DNA from: Pacificoceanicola onchidii | Lineage (GTDB): Bacteria; Pseudomonadota; Alphaproteobacteria; Rhodobacterales; Rhodobacteraceae | Assembly (NCBI RefSeq): GCF_004804335.1 | Contig: NZ_SRXY01000008.1 | Location: forward strand, 244,387 to 308,386 | DNA length: 64,000 bases | Reading direction: 5' to 3' | Part shown: positions 55,247 to 64,000 of the stretch, piece after piece | How positions within the stretch are numbered: position 1 is the first letter of the stretch | How the letters are laid out: each line of letters starts with the position of its first letter | Program-made: the position numbers and the translations under genes | The notes under the pieces: generated by a model | Database searches by the model: none | What the model was told of the DNA's origin: nothing | The model's input: only the letters and a program-made list of their open reading frames with translations

Positions 55247-56764
55247 ATGCTTTGGTCACTTATCAAGATTGTCGTTTTTGTCGCGCTGGTAGCGGCAATG
55301 ACCCTTGGCGCCGGCTACCTGATGGAAAGCACTGGCGGCATTCAAATCACCGTCGCCGGGACCGAGTTCACGCTTGGCCCGCTGCAATCCGTCCTTGCAG
55401 CCATCGTGCTGGTGGTGCTTGTCTGGCTGTTCTTCAAGATTTTCTCTCTGCTGATCGCGCTGCTCAAGTTCATCAATGGCGATGAAACGGCATTGAGCCG
55501 CTACTTCGACCGCAATCGCGAGCGCAAGGGTTTTCAGGCTCTGTCCGAAGGCATCATGGCGCTGGCCTCCGGTGAAGGGCGTTTGGCCATGGCAAAGGCG
55601 TCCAAGGCAGAAAAGTACCTTGGCCGGCCTGACCTGACCAACCTGATTTCTGCACAGGCGGCAGAAATGGTTGGCGATACCAAGAAGGCAGAAGAGGTCT
55701 ATAAACGGCTTCTGAAGGACGAGAATACGCGCTTTGTCGGTGTTCGCGGCCTGATGAAACAGAAGCTAACCAAGGGCGACACGGATACCGCGTTGAAATT
55801 GGCGGAGCGCGCGTTTGCGATCAAGCCGAAGCACGTTGAAGTGCAGGACACGCTCCTGCGCCTGCAGGCGGAAGGCGCCGACTGGTCCGGTGCGCGGAAA
55901 ACGCTGGAAACCAAGCTGAAGACGGGCGCTCTCCCGCGCGATGTCTATAAGCGCCGTGATGCGGTTCTCGCGCTTTCCGAAGCGCAGGACACCAGCGATG
56001 AGGCCGCCAGCGCAGAGGCCGCAATCCGCGCCAACAAAGCGTCCCCGGATCTGATCCCGGCGGCTGCTTTGGCCGCCCGGGCATTCATTTCTCAAAACCG
56101 GAAACGCAATGCGATCCGGGTTCTGAAGAAGGCTTGGGACGTCCAGCCTCACCCCGATCTCGCGGCAGCTTTTGCTGAAATCGAACCGGATGAAACGCCG
56201 GACGCGCGCGTGAAACGCTTCGGAGCGCTGACGGCGATCAAGCCGGAACATCGCGAAACGCGGCTGCTCAAGGCGGAGCTGCATCTCGCTGCTGAAAGTT
56301 TCCCGGACGCACGGCGCGCACTGGGCGATCTGGTTGAAACCGATCCGGATGCGCGCGTCATGACCATCATGGCGGCAATCGAGAAAGGTGAAGGTGCGCC
56401 CGACAGCGTTGTGCGTGGGTTCCTTGCCAAGGCGCTTACGGCGCCGCGCGGGCCGCAGTGGGTTTGCGACAACTGCAACTCGATTCAGGCACAGTGGACA
56501 CCGCTTTGCTCCAACTGTGGTGCCTTCGATTCGCTCACTTGGAAAGTTCCGTCGCAGTCCGAACCTGTTCTGCCGGGCGGCGCTGACATGCTGCCGCTGA
56601 TCATCGGCGCAATCGAAGACCATAGCCAAGCCCCGGTTCCGGTTGAAGAACCCTCTGAACCGGATCACCTTGAGGACGTTTCTCAGGCAGTCGAGGCGGC
56701 TGATGGTGCAGAGGACGCCGAGGTAATAGAGGCGGAAGCCACCAAAACAGAAGAGGCAAAATAG
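55247..56764 (+). CDS. HemY-like TPR membrane protein with a C-terminal zinc-ribbon-like motif
   Basis: The 505-aa protein has two N-terminal membrane helices (about 5-25 and 43-70) with the HemY_N motif FKIFSLLIALLKFINGDETALSRYF, then TPR-like helices (about 100-390). Its C-terminal part contains CDNC-x(11)-CSNCG near residues 406-424, which looks like a rubredoxin/zinc-ribbon metal site, followed by an acidic tail. This cysteine cluster is also present in LapB/YciM-type proteins, which regulate LPS synthesis. The link to heme synthesis is by gene position only; the name HemY here does not mean protoporphyrinogen oxidase. Confidence 0.88.
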   Translation: MLWSLIKIVVFVALVAAMTLGAGYLMESTGGIQITVAGTEFTLGPLQSVLAAIVLVVLVWLFFKIFSLLIALLKFINGDETALSRYFDRNRERKGFQALSEGIMALASGEGRLAMAKASKAEKYLGRPDLTNLISAQAAEMVGDTKKAEEVYKRLLKDENTRFVGVRGLMKQKLTKGDTDTALKLAERAFAIKPKHVEVQDTLLRLQAEGADWSGARKTLETKLKTGALPRDVYKRRDAVLALSEAQDTSDEAASAEAAIRANKASPDLIPAAALAARAFISQNRKRNAIRVLKKAWDVQPHPDLAAAFAEIEPDETPDARVKRFGALTAIKPEHRETRLLKAELHLAAESFPDARRALGDLVETDPDARVMTIMAAIEKGEGAPDSVVRGFLAKALTAPRGPQWVCDNCNSIQAQWTPLCSNCGAFDSLTWKVPSQSEPVLPGGADMLPLIIGAIEDHSQAPVPVEEPSEPDHLEDVSQAVEAADGAEDAEVIEAEATKTEEAK

Positions 56765-56808
56765 CCCTTTTCAGGCGGCGGGCTGTTTGCTAATAGCCCG
56801 CCACCAGT

Positions 56809-56884
56809 GCCGCTGTAGCTCAGCTGGTAGAGCACGTCATTCGTAATGATGGGGTCGGGGGTTCGAGTCCCTTCAGCGGCACCA
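56809..56884 (+). tRNA. tRNA-Thr (anticodon CGT)
   Basis: The 76-nt cloverleaf has a 7-bp acceptor stem (GCCGCTG with CAGCGGC), the D-arm AGCTCAGCTGGTAGAGC, the anticodon loop TTCGTAA read as CGT, the T-arm with GGTTCGAGTCC, and an encoded CCA. All stems close with at most one G-U pair. A GC-rich inverted repeat just upstream (about 56778-56800) may end the hemY transcript. Confidence 0.97.
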
Positions 56885-56962
56885 CTTTCCTATCCGAACA
56901 TGGTTAGAGACATCCGGCGCTGCGGGCAGAAGCCCACAGCCAGTTGGATTGTTCTCGGGCGT

Positions 56963-57835
56963 TCACCGTTTCCCGTAGTAAAGGCCCACAACGTGTTCAG
57001 CCTGGGCAAAGAATAACCAGCGCGACGTGGCGATTCCGGCCATGTGTGACAGGACAGCGATTACCGCGGCGAAGTGGTGTGGGGAAAACCACATCAGTAG
57101 GATTGGCAGGACAAAAGCCAAAGTGAAGGAAATCACCCGCAGCTTGGCCGCGTGTTTGCGGCCGACCACATGCACGAACTCGCGCAGCAAATAGTTGGTG
57201 CCAGTGTGCGGCGGTTCAAACGCACGCACCGCGCCGCGCGAGCCGAGTCCCGTGGCGGTGCCCATGTTGGTGCCGGAGTTGGCAAAGGCTTGATCCCCCA
57301 GCTTCCAATAGGCCAGCTGAACCAGTGCGGCGATGGCCAGAAGTGCGATTGCGGCATCGATTTGCCCCGCCAGCAACGCACCACCTGCGATCGAAAACGA
57401 CAGGAACATCACGGGTGTCAGTTTCATGTTCCAGCGCGGAATGGTTTTCAGCTGGGTGTAGATCATCGACGTGGTGAAGACCGTGAGCAAACTGAATAGC
57501 GCCCCGATGAAACCCAGCAGGGCGAAGCTTTGGTCCCAAAAGACCAGTCCCGCAGCGTAAGGTGCCAGAACCAACAACGCGACAACTGCGCACCAACCTT
57601 CGCGGCTGAGCCAACTGGTTTTCCATTGGGTAAAGGCTTTCCATGCGCGTTCGGGGCGGCCGAGGTGAAAGGTTGAGGCCAGCAGGCCACCCACAGCCAG
57701 TACGTATGCGATGAGAAAGAAGACAAACGCGACCCAGCCTGTGACGGCCGGAAGCCCGAGCCCCAGAAACATCAGAAGGCCAAAGCCGAGGCCCGACAGG
57801 GTGGTAAAGACGATAACGGACGGTGCGGGGTGCAT
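56963..57835 (-). CDS. soeC: SoeC/DmsC-like membrane anchor subunit of sulfite dehydrogenase
   Basis: The 290-aa protein has eight hydrophobic segments typical of the DmsC/NrfD-like anchor family, with STFHLGRPERAWKAFTQWKTSWLSREG, the family signature near residues 55-82. It anchors the Fe-S and molybdenum subunits and passes electrons to quinone. Its ATG overlaps the soeB stop as TGATG, so the genes are coupled. Confidence 0.9.
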   Translation of the reverse strand: MHPAPSVIVFTTLSGLGFGLLMFLGLGLPAVTGWVAFVFFLIAYVLAVGGLLASTFHLGRPERAWKAFTQWKTSWLSREGWCAVVALLVLAPYAAGLVFWDQSFALLGFIGALFSLLTVFTTSMIYTQLKTIPRWNMKLTPVMFLSFSIAGGALLAGQIDAAIALLAIAALVQLAYWKLGDQAFANSGTNMGTATGLGSRGAVRAFEPPHTGTNYLLREFVHVVGRKHAAKLRVISFTLAFVLPILLMWFSPHHFAAVIAVLSHMAGIATSRWLFFAQAEHVVGLYYGKR

Positions 57836-58599
57836 CAGGCGTCTCCTCCGGGGAGTTTATCCAGGGCCTTGTCGAGCCAACCCATGAACCCGCCGGGGTT
57901 TTCTGCGACCGGGGCCAAGAGAGGGGCAAGGATATCGATTTCACTCTCGATGGTATCCTTGGGGCGGGGAGGCAGGTACTTGTTGACCGGCTTGGTGCCT
58001 TGTTCGGGCATCAGGTCCATGCCGCCGCGTTCGGCCACCAGTTGCGAGACGTCGCTGTTCGGATCGCCGAGATCGCCGAAGTGGCGCGCGCCTGCGGGGC
58101 AGGTGCGGACGCAAGACGGCACGCGGTCCTCCTCTGGTAGGTTTTCGTTATATATCCGGTCGACACAGAGGGTGCATTTCTTCATCACGCCTTCGGTCAC
58201 GTCGAGCTCGCGCGCGCCATAAGGGCAAGACCATGCACACAGCCCGCACCCGATACAGTCGCTTTCGTTGACCAGAACAATGCCGTCCTCAACCCTTTTG
58301 TAGCTGGCGCCAGTGGGGCAAACGGTGACGCAAGGCGCGTCTTCGCAATGCAGGCAGGACTTGGGGAAGTGGACAAGCTGCGCGTGACCTTGTTCGGGCT
58401 GCACCTCGTAGCTGTGAACCCGGTTCAGGAAAGTGCCGGAGGGGTTGCCGCCATAGGCATCCTGATCCGATAGGGGCGCGCCATAGTTTTCGGTGTTCCA
58501 GCCCTTGCAGGAAATCACACAGGCATGGCAACCGACGCAGGTGTCGAGATCGATCACCAGACCCATTTTGCGGTCCGTGGATTCGGGGAGTTGGGTCAT
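57835..58599 (-). CDS. soeB: SoeB-like iron-sulfur subunit of sulfite dehydrogenase
   Basis: The 254-aa electron-transfer subunit carries several [4Fe-4S] cysteine clusters: CVGCHACVISCKGWN, CLHCEDAPCVTVCPTGA, CIGCGLCAWSCPYGA and CTLCVDRIYN plus CVRTCPAGA. No Tat signal is visible, in line with a cytoplasm-facing SoeABC enzyme. It overlaps soeA by 4 nt (ATG at 58599) and soeC by 1 nt. Confidence 0.92.
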   Translation of the reverse strand: MTQLPESTDRKMGLVIDLDTCVGCHACVISCKGWNTENYGAPLSDQDAYGGNPSGTFLNRVHSYEVQPEQGHAQLVHFPKSCLHCEDAPCVTVCPTGASYKRVEDGIVLVNESDCIGCGLCAWSCPYGARELDVTEGVMKKCTLCVDRIYNENLPEEDRVPSCVRTCPAGARHFGDLGDPNSDVSQLVAERGGMDLMPEQGTKPVNKYLPPRPKDTIESEIDILAPLLAPVAENPGGFMGWLDKALDKLPGGDA

Positions 58600-61421
58600 G
58601 GTTTGCCTACCTTCCACGCCAGTGACTTGGGGCCGGTGCCCACCGGTGACTTGATGGGATCGAAAGCAGGTTGGCTTTCGGTCATGCCGTCCGGGTTTGC
58701 GGCCTTTTCGATCTTGACCTTCAGGTCAAACCAGGCTGCCTGACCGGTAATCGGGTCCGAGTTGGCCCAGCGAAGCCCGTCGCCCTTGGGCGGCAGCAAC
58801 TCGTGGATCAGGTGATTGAGCAGGAAGCCTTTGGTTGCCTCGGGCGCATCCTCTTCCAAAGCCCAGGCCCCTTTGCGTTTGCCAATGGCATTCCATGTCC
58901 AGACTGTGTTTTCGTTGAGCGCGGCCATCTCCATCACCGGCACGGTGATCTCGCCATGCGGTGACGTCACCTTGGCCCAATCGCCGTCTTGAAGCCCGTG
59001 TTGGCGCATCAGCTTGGTCGGCACGTAGAGCGGATTGCGGCCATGCAACTGGCGCAGCCACGCGTTCTGAGTTCCCCAGGAATGATACATCGCCATTGGG
59101 CGCTGGGTCAGCGCGTTGACTGTGAAGCCGTCGTTGCCGTGCTGGTCGGTCTCGTACCAGATCGGCAGTGGGTCGAGCCTGTCCTTGATCCGTTGTCGCA
59201 AGTGATCGGGCGGTTGTCGCTCGCCATGGCCTTCGGCCGCGAGCTGGAATTTGCGCATGGGTTCGGAATAGAGCTGGAACAGGTATGGCTCCGGTTTGTC
59301 ATAGATACCCATGCCGACCGCCCAGTTCTGATAGGCCGCGTTCCACGGTTTGTAGTAGTCCCCGCCCTCCGGGATGTGCGCCACGTAGAACCCGCCGTTT
59401 TCGATATAGCGGTTCAGCTGTTCAGGGTTTACCTCTCCCCGGCCTTCCTTGTCGCCATTCTCGCCCCGGAAGCCTGCCAGCGGTCCGATACCCGGCTTGC
59501 GCTCGTGGTTGACGATGTAATCGGCATAGTCCTGCCATTTGGCGCTGCCATCTTCGTGGGTGAAGCCGGGCAGTTTCATCTTGTTGGCCAGCTGCACAAG
59601 CGCGGTCTGGAATCCGCGCACATCGCGGTCCGGCTCGATCACCGGCCAGCGGATGGCATCAGCGGCAGCATCGGCTTCGCAGATTGGGCGGTCGAGCAGC
59701 GAGATACAGTCGTGACGTTCCAGATAGGTAGTGTCGGGCAGAATCAGATCGGCATAGGCCACCATTTCCGAACTATAGGCGTCGGAGTAGATGATCCGGG
59801 GGATCACGTACTCGCCGTTGTCATCCTTGTCGGTCAGCATCTCCATGACACCGGTGGTGTTCATGGTTGAGTTCCACGACATGTTGGCCATGTACATGAA
59901 CAATGTGTCGATCTTGTAGGGATCACCCGCGTGGGCGTTCGAGATCACCATATGCATCAGCCCATGGCTGGACATCGGGTTTTCCCAAGTGAACGCCTTG
60001 TCGATGCGCGCGGGGCTGCCGTCTTCTTTGAGCGCCAGGTTCTCTGGTCCGCGAACAAAGCCCAGATGGGGCCCGTCCAGAGGGGCGTCCGGCGTCACCT
60101 TGCAGTGCGGGGCAGGGTGGGCTTCGACCGGTTTGGGGTAGGGGGGTTTGAAGCGGAAGCCGCCGGGTACCTCAACTGTGCCAAGGATGATTTGTAGCAC
60201 ATGTAGGGCGCGGCAGGTCTGGAAGCCGTTGGCGTGGGCCGAAACTCCCCGCATCGAATGCATGGAGACCGGGCGGCCGATCATCTTGGAATAAGTCTCG
60301 CCCCGGAAGTCTGTCCATTCCTGCTCAATCTCAAACGCCTCGTCAAAGGCGACACGCGCCAGCTCGCCCGCAATGGCGCGGATGCGCGCGGCGGGAATGC
60401 CACAGGTCTCGGCCACCGCCTCGGGGGCGTACTCATCGGACAGGTAGCGCTCGACCATGTCATGAAAGACCGGGCGATGCGTGACGCCGTCCTGTTCGTA
60501 TGTTGCCGACAGGTCCGGGCGCACACCGGGTTTGTCAAAGGCGGTCGGCTCTCCGGTCACACGGTCTATCACCAACGGCTTGCCATCGCCGTCGCGCAAG
60601 AAAAGGCCCTTGGTCGGGCCTTCGCGGGCATCGATCAAAACCGGCGCGTTGGTGTAGCGGCTGAGGTAATCGAGATCGATCTTGCCGGCTTTCATCAGCA
60701 CGTGGATCATAGACAGAATGAACAGCCCGTCCGTGCCCGGCGTGATGCCGACCCAATCATCCGCCACGGCGTTATAGCCAGAGCGGATCGGATTGACGCC
60801 AATCACCCGCGCGCCGCGGGCCTTGATCTTGCCGATGCCCATCTTGATCGGGTTGCTGTCGTGGTCTTCGGCAACGCCGAAAAGCATGAAGAGCTTGGTG
60901 TGCTCCCAGTCGGGCTGGCCAAACTCCCAGAAAGCACCACCCATCGTATAGATGCCGCCCGCAGCCATATTGACCGAGCAGAAGCCGCCATGCGCCGCAT
61001 AGTTTGGGGTACCAAAGTTCTGCGCCCAGAAGCTGGTGAAGGATTGTGACTGATCGCGGCCGGTAAAAAAGGCCAACTTCTCGGGGTTTTCCTTGCGGAT
61101 CGGCTCCAGCCAGCCCGCCGCGATTTCAAGCGCCTCGTCCCAGCTGATCTCTTCGAATTCGCCTGACCCCCGAGGACCGACGCGTTTCAACGGTGCCCTT
61201 AAACGTGAAGGCGCATTGACCTGCATGATCCCGGCGGACCCTTTCGCGCAGAGCACGCCCTTGTTCACCGGGTGATCGCGGTTGCCCTCGATATAGGCGA
61301 CCTTGCCGTCTTTCATATGTACGTTGATGCCGCACCGGCAGGCACACATGTAACAGGTGGTCTGCCTGATCTCGTCCGAGACCTTGGGGGACGTGTTGAT
61401 GTTAGGTTGCTGGATAGTCAT
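58596..61421 (-). CDS. soeA: SoeA-like molybdopterin subunit of sulfite dehydrogenase
   Basis: SoeA oxidises sulfite to sulfate. The 941-aa protein has an N-terminal [4Fe-4S] site CYMCACRCGINV...C, then VLCAKGSAGIMQ, the Mo-bis-MGD domain (SVNMAAGG, GVNPIRSGYNAVADDW) and the C-terminal MGD-binding domain. There is no twin-arginine signal, in contrast to periplasmic DMSO reductase or PhsA/PsrA enzymes, and this matches SoeA of phototrophic sulfur bacteria and Ruegeria. Other members of the DMSO reductase superfamily cannot be fully excluded. Confidence 0.87.
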   Translation of the reverse strand: MTIQQPNINTSPKVSDEIRQTTCYMCACRCGINVHMKDGKVAYIEGNRDHPVNKGVLCAKGSAGIMQVNAPSRLRAPLKRVGPRGSGEFEEISWDEALEIAAGWLEPIRKENPEKLAFFTGRDQSQSFTSFWAQNFGTPNYAAHGGFCSVNMAAGGIYTMGGAFWEFGQPDWEHTKLFMLFGVAEDHDSNPIKMGIGKIKARGARVIGVNPIRSGYNAVADDWVGITPGTDGLFILSMIHVLMKAGKIDLDYLSRYTNAPVLIDAREGPTKGLFLRDGDGKPLVIDRVTGEPTAFDKPGVRPDLSATYEQDGVTHRPVFHDMVERYLSDEYAPEAVAETCGIPAARIRAIAGELARVAFDEAFEIEQEWTDFRGETYSKMIGRPVSMHSMRGVSAHANGFQTCRALHVLQIILGTVEVPGGFRFKPPYPKPVEAHPAPHCKVTPDAPLDGPHLGFVRGPENLALKEDGSPARIDKAFTWENPMSSHGLMHMVISNAHAGDPYKIDTLFMYMANMSWNSTMNTTGVMEMLTDKDDNGEYVIPRIIYSDAYSSEMVAYADLILPDTTYLERHDCISLLDRPICEADAAADAIRWPVIEPDRDVRGFQTALVQLANKMKLPGFTHEDGSAKWQDYADYIVNHERKPGIGPLAGFRGENGDKEGRGEVNPEQLNRYIENGGFYVAHIPEGGDYYKPWNAAYQNWAVGMGIYDKPEPYLFQLYSEPMRKFQLAAEGHGERQPPDHLRQRIKDRLDPLPIWYETDQHGNDGFTVNALTQRPMAMYHSWGTQNAWLRQLHGRNPLYVPTKLMRQHGLQDGDWAKVTSPHGEITVPVMEMAALNENTVWTWNAIGKRKGAWALEEDAPEATKGFLLNHLIHELLPPKGDGLRWANSDPITGQAAWFDLKVKIEKAANPDGMTESQPAFDPIKSPVGTGPKSLAWKVGKP

Positions 61422-61896
61422 CTGGCGTCCTTCTGTTGCGGCGTATCAGGCCAGCAAAGTCTTCCCCCCAAGGCTCACCCCGGCGACGAATTGAGTTTCA
61501 ACGATGATGTGGGCGATTGAGGCCCCTCCCGACCAAAAAAGAACTGGCTACACATTCACTTTTTTCCGACGGTCGCGATTGCAACGAGCAAGAAACGCCG
61601 CGGGTTTTGGCTCATGAAAACCATGATGGTGCTTCGGATCAAGCAAAACGAATGGGTAGCGCGCTCATGATCGTGTGTTTGGTGTGGTCATCGGGTGACA
61701 TTTCCTGACTTCTGCCCTGTTCAAAAGCGCTGCAACGGGACGCATGGTCCTTTCCCCTAGCCGTTGAAGTAGCTCACCGCCTTGTCTGGGAAAGTCCGGA
61801 AATCAAATGGCTCGGGTGCGTCTATTGCCCAAAGCGGCTGTTGTGCGCTGTGGCGGAATGGACCTGTGATCAGGCATGGCCACATTACGCGAGCTT
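61422..61896. other. Intergenic region upstream of soeA
   Basis: The 475 bp between soeA and the acyl-CoA synthetase gene contain no credible gene; only short frames without recognisable protein features are open. It must hold the soeABC promoter and possibly the end of the synthetase transcript. I see no strong terminator hairpin and no clear sigma-70 promoter on the minus strand. Confidence 0.6.
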
Positions 61897-63426
61897 TTAA
61901 CTGGGCTCGTCCGAGGACAGCCTTTGCCGCAGTTCTGTCTTGAGCACTTTGCCATAGTTGTTCTTGGGCAGCGCATCGGTGAATCGATAGAGCTTTGGCC
62001 GTTTGAACCGTGCGATGCTTTGAATGCACAGCGCGTCGAGATCCGCTTCCCGCATGGAGGCCGCTTCATCCAGTACAATGAAGGCCGCAACAATCTCCCC
62101 CCACTCAGGGTCCGGGGCACCCACGACAGAGACTTCGCGGACATCCGGGTGAGAAAGGAGCACTTCTTCGACTTCACGCGGATAGATGTTGGACCCACCT
62201 GAAATGATCATGTCCTTGGACCGATCATGCATGGTTACGTAGCCATCGTGGTCCATGTGGCCCATGTCTCCGGTCCACAACCACCCGTCCTTCAGTGTCT
62301 TGGCCGTCGCGTCCGGGTTTTGCCAATACCCTTTCATGACCGTTCGGCCCCGAACCACGATTTCACCAACAGTTCCCGCCGGGACCGGCTTCCCGGTTTC
62401 GTCAAAAATGTCCACAACCACTTCGCTTTGAGCCAGCCCAACGGAATTCAACCGTGCGCGCCACCTTGGGTGGGTCCGGTCCGCAACGGTTTCGCGCGGC
62501 AATGCGGTTATTCCCATCGGGCATTCGCCCTGCCCATAGATCTGTATAAAACGGGGGCCCATGACATCGACGGCCTCAAGAATATCGGCTTCGTACATGG
62601 GACCACCCGCATAGACGATTGTCCGCAGGCCATCCCCCTTCAACCCATTCTGCCTTGCGTGATCCACAAGACGGCGCACCATCGTGGGGGCCGCAAACAT
62701 CGAACATGGACCAATCCGCGGAGCCAGATCGAGAATTTCGCCGGCATCAAAGCCCTGACTTTCAGGAACCACATGGCGCGCACCGCGCATAACATGCATG
62801 AAGTTGTAGATGCCGGCGCCATGGCTCATGGGCGCGGCGTATAGAATCGCGTCGTCCGAACGGACGTTCTCTACATCAACGAAATAGCTGAGCGCCATGG
62901 AGGCGATATTCCCGGTTGTCATCATGACACCCTTGGGCTGCCCGGTGGTCCCAGACGTATAAAAGAGCCAGGCGGTGTCATCTGAGTCCCTAAGAACGGG
63001 CAGCGGCAAAGCCTGGCCGGTTGTCATCTGGGCATAGTCGCGAGAGCCGAACGATATACAGGTGACGTCCACTTCAAGAAGGGTGGTCAGGTCCGTCGCG
63101 CGGGCGGAATCGGTAAAGACATGTCTCGCTCCTGAATCTGAAATGATCCAGGCGGCCTCTTTTGGATGAAGCTTGCCATTGATGGGCACAGCAACAGCGC
63201 CGCACCACCAGATGCCGTAGAGCGCCTCAAGGTATTCCGTGCGATTCCCACTGAAAAGCGCAACGCGATCACCGGCCCTTACCCCGGCCTCTGTCAGTCG
63301 CGCGGCAAGCGTAGCGGCGGTTGTGGCAAAGACCTTGTAGGTCGCAACACACTGCGTGCCTGTGAAGAGCGCCGGAGCTTCGGGGTCTCGTGTTGCCGTG
63401 CGAAGCAACCATTGGGCAGGGTTCAT
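61897..63426 (-). CDS. AMP-dependent acyl-CoA synthetase/ligase
   Basis: The 509-aa protein belongs to the ANL superfamily: A3 loop YTSGTTGQPKGVM, A5 IYGQGECPMG, A7 WLWTGDMGHMD, A8 RSKDMIISGGSNIYPREVEE, and A10 PKNNYGKVLKTEL with the catalytic lysine. All core residues are present, so it should be active. The acyl substrate cannot be read from the sequence. ATG at 63426 has AGGAG upstream. It stands alone between soeABC and the rRNA operon. Confidence 0.93.
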   Translation of the reverse strand: MNPAQWLLRTATRDPEAPALFTGTQCVATYKVFATTAATLAARLTEAGVRAGDRVALFSGNRTEYLEALYGIWWCGAVAVPINGKLHPKEAAWIISDSGARHVFTDSARATDLTTLLEVDVTCISFGSRDYAQMTTGQALPLPVLRDSDDTAWLFYTSGTTGQPKGVMMTTGNIASMALSYFVDVENVRSDDAILYAAPMSHGAGIYNFMHVMRGARHVVPESQGFDAGEILDLAPRIGPCSMFAAPTMVRRLVDHARQNGLKGDGLRTIVYAGGPMYEADILEAVDVMGPRFIQIYGQGECPMGITALPRETVADRTHPRWRARLNSVGLAQSEVVVDIFDETGKPVPAGTVGEIVVRGRTVMKGYWQNPDATAKTLKDGWLWTGDMGHMDHDGYVTMHDRSKDMIISGGSNIYPREVEEVLLSHPDVREVSVVGAPDPEWGEIVAAFIVLDEAASMREADLDALCIQSIARFKRPKLYRFTDALPKNNYGKVLKTELRQRLSSDEPS

Positions 63427-63762
63427 TGCGGCTCCTTGAGCAAGAGTGGCGCTGAATCCAGCGCCGACATCTAAGGTGGATTGAGCCACTCTGCTCGCTT
63501 TCCAGACGCCCTATCAAGCCCCTTCGATTCCATTCGGAATGACGAGTTGGCGGACCGGCAGCGGATTCGTGTGCACGCGCTCATCAGACAGCTGTTTTGC
63601 ACCGGATGTTTCGGGCAGTTCTCACTCTTGAGCGACTGTCTCTAGATGGATGAAATGCGAGTAAATTGTTTATTTCCATATATTTATGATGTTCCACGAG
63701 GGGCGCATCACAGCAATCATCAGGTTTTTTTCTCCGTTGGTCAAAAAACTTGTAAAAAGGGG
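63427..63762. other. A/T-rich region upstream of the rRNA promoter
   Basis: No gene is supported. The stretch around 63659-63695 is notably A/T-rich (runs of TTTATTTCC, ATATATTTATG), and TCAAAAAACTTGTAAAAA (about 63741-63758) lies just upstream of the -35, where an UP-element would be expected. Confidence 0.5.
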
Positions 63763-63791
63763 TTGCGGGTTTTGTTTGTTATCCGTAGAAG
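63763..63791 (+). promoter_or_regulatory. Probable rRNA operon promoter
   Basis: TTGCGG (63763-63768) is separated by exactly 17 bp from TAGAAG (63786-63791), followed by the GC-rich GGCCCCTC discriminator. The sequence upstream is A/T-rich. The position and the leader that follows indicate an rrn operon. The start site would be near 63798. Confidence 0.6.
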
Positions 63792-63797
63792 GCCCCT

Positions 63798-64000
63798 CAC
63801 CGGCGGCGCTGAGGCGCTGCACGGGACGCCGGACGGGACGGCGGGGCGGACGCCTCGGGGTTCTTGAGGGTAGAAATCAGAGGTAGATCTGGGCGGGCGC
63901 GCCGTTAAGTTTAGGGCGCATCCGGTTGGTATTTGTCTTTGGGTGCTATTTGACATCGCGAGTATCTGAAGAGATATGTGGGCGGCTTGGGTTCATTTCG
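63798..64000 (+). other. rRNA operon leader (16S gene begins beyond the window)
   Basis: The sequence after the promoter contains TGCTATTTGACA (63944-63955), two mismatches from the boxA antitermination consensus, followed by GAGTATCTGAAGAGATATG, a stretch I recognise from leaders of Rhodobacterales 16S genes. The 16S gene itself is not included. Confidence 0.75.

Noticed and set aside
56885..56962. tRNA-Thr 3' end as an integration site
   Set aside because: No integrase, no repeated tRNA end and no foreign-looking DNA follow; soeC begins at once.
1..64000. CRISPR arrays, insertion sequences or prophage genes
   Set aside because: No regularly spaced repeats, transposase, integrase or phage structural proteins were seen on either strand.

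Overview
The window is one 64 kb stretch of an alphaproteobacterial chromosome. It almost certainly comes from the Rhodobacterales (Roseobacter/Rhodobacter group). Evidence: a RegB/SenC/RegA redox regulon block, a SoeABC-type sulfite dehydrogenase cluster, a hemD-mic60-hemY block, a VPLPA-CTERM surface protein, parS sites inside rsmG and mnmG, and a Rhodobacterales-like rRNA leader at the right edge. Coding density is high, and most genes sit in tight operons with 1-16 nt overlaps.

Layout. 1-5232: mutS (3' part), the convergent hrcA-grpE heat-shock operon, and rph-rdgB-hemW. 5246-12039 (minus strand): the origin-proximal block rho, mnmE, mnmG, rsmG, parA, parB, with two perfect parS palindromes. 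12040-12526: an intergenic region with the context and motifs of the chromosomal replication origin (DnaA-box-like 9-mers, an AT-rich stretch, and a CtrA full site overlapping a DnaA-like box). 12527-20982: maf, coaE, dnaQ, secB, fxsA, a Tim44-like gene, mltA, smr, an MFS transporter, ubiG and a proline iminopeptidase. 21109-26568: a four-gene peptide-type ABC importer. 26668-27781: an AT-richer two-gene islet with a ClpP-fold serine protease. 27819-30397: hslU, an 88-codon coupled gene, hslV and trxA. 30466-41874: one long minus-strand array, regB, a PAS protein resembling a kinase-less DivL, tsaE, amgK, murU, addB, addA. 41952-43235: senC and regA, divergent from regB. 43239-50927: mixed housekeeping and hypothetical genes, including ahcY, two HD-domain proteins, an FkbM methyltransferase, the VPLPA-CTERM protein, DUF2853, DUF1761, EVE and YciI proteins. 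50931-56764: gpsA-tsaD and the divergent hemD-mic60-hemY. 56809-56884: tRNA-Thr(CGT). 56963-61421: soeABC. 61897-63426: an acyl-CoA synthetase. 63427-64000: upstream region, promoter and leader of an rRNA operon whose 16S gene starts beyond the window.

How it fits together. Left of the putative origin are the segregation genes parAB and their parS sites; right of it are maf, coaE, dnaQ and secB, an arrangement resembling that around the Caulobacter origin. A CtrA-type site in the putative origin and a DivL-like gene in the tsaE-amgK-murU array suggest that replication may be under CtrA-pathway control. RegB/RegA with SenC points to redox-responsive control of respiration, and SoeABC to oxidation of sulfite in the cytoplasm. 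No transposase, prophage or CRISPR array was seen. The only clearly foreign-looking coding segment is the protease islet at 26.6-27.8 kb.
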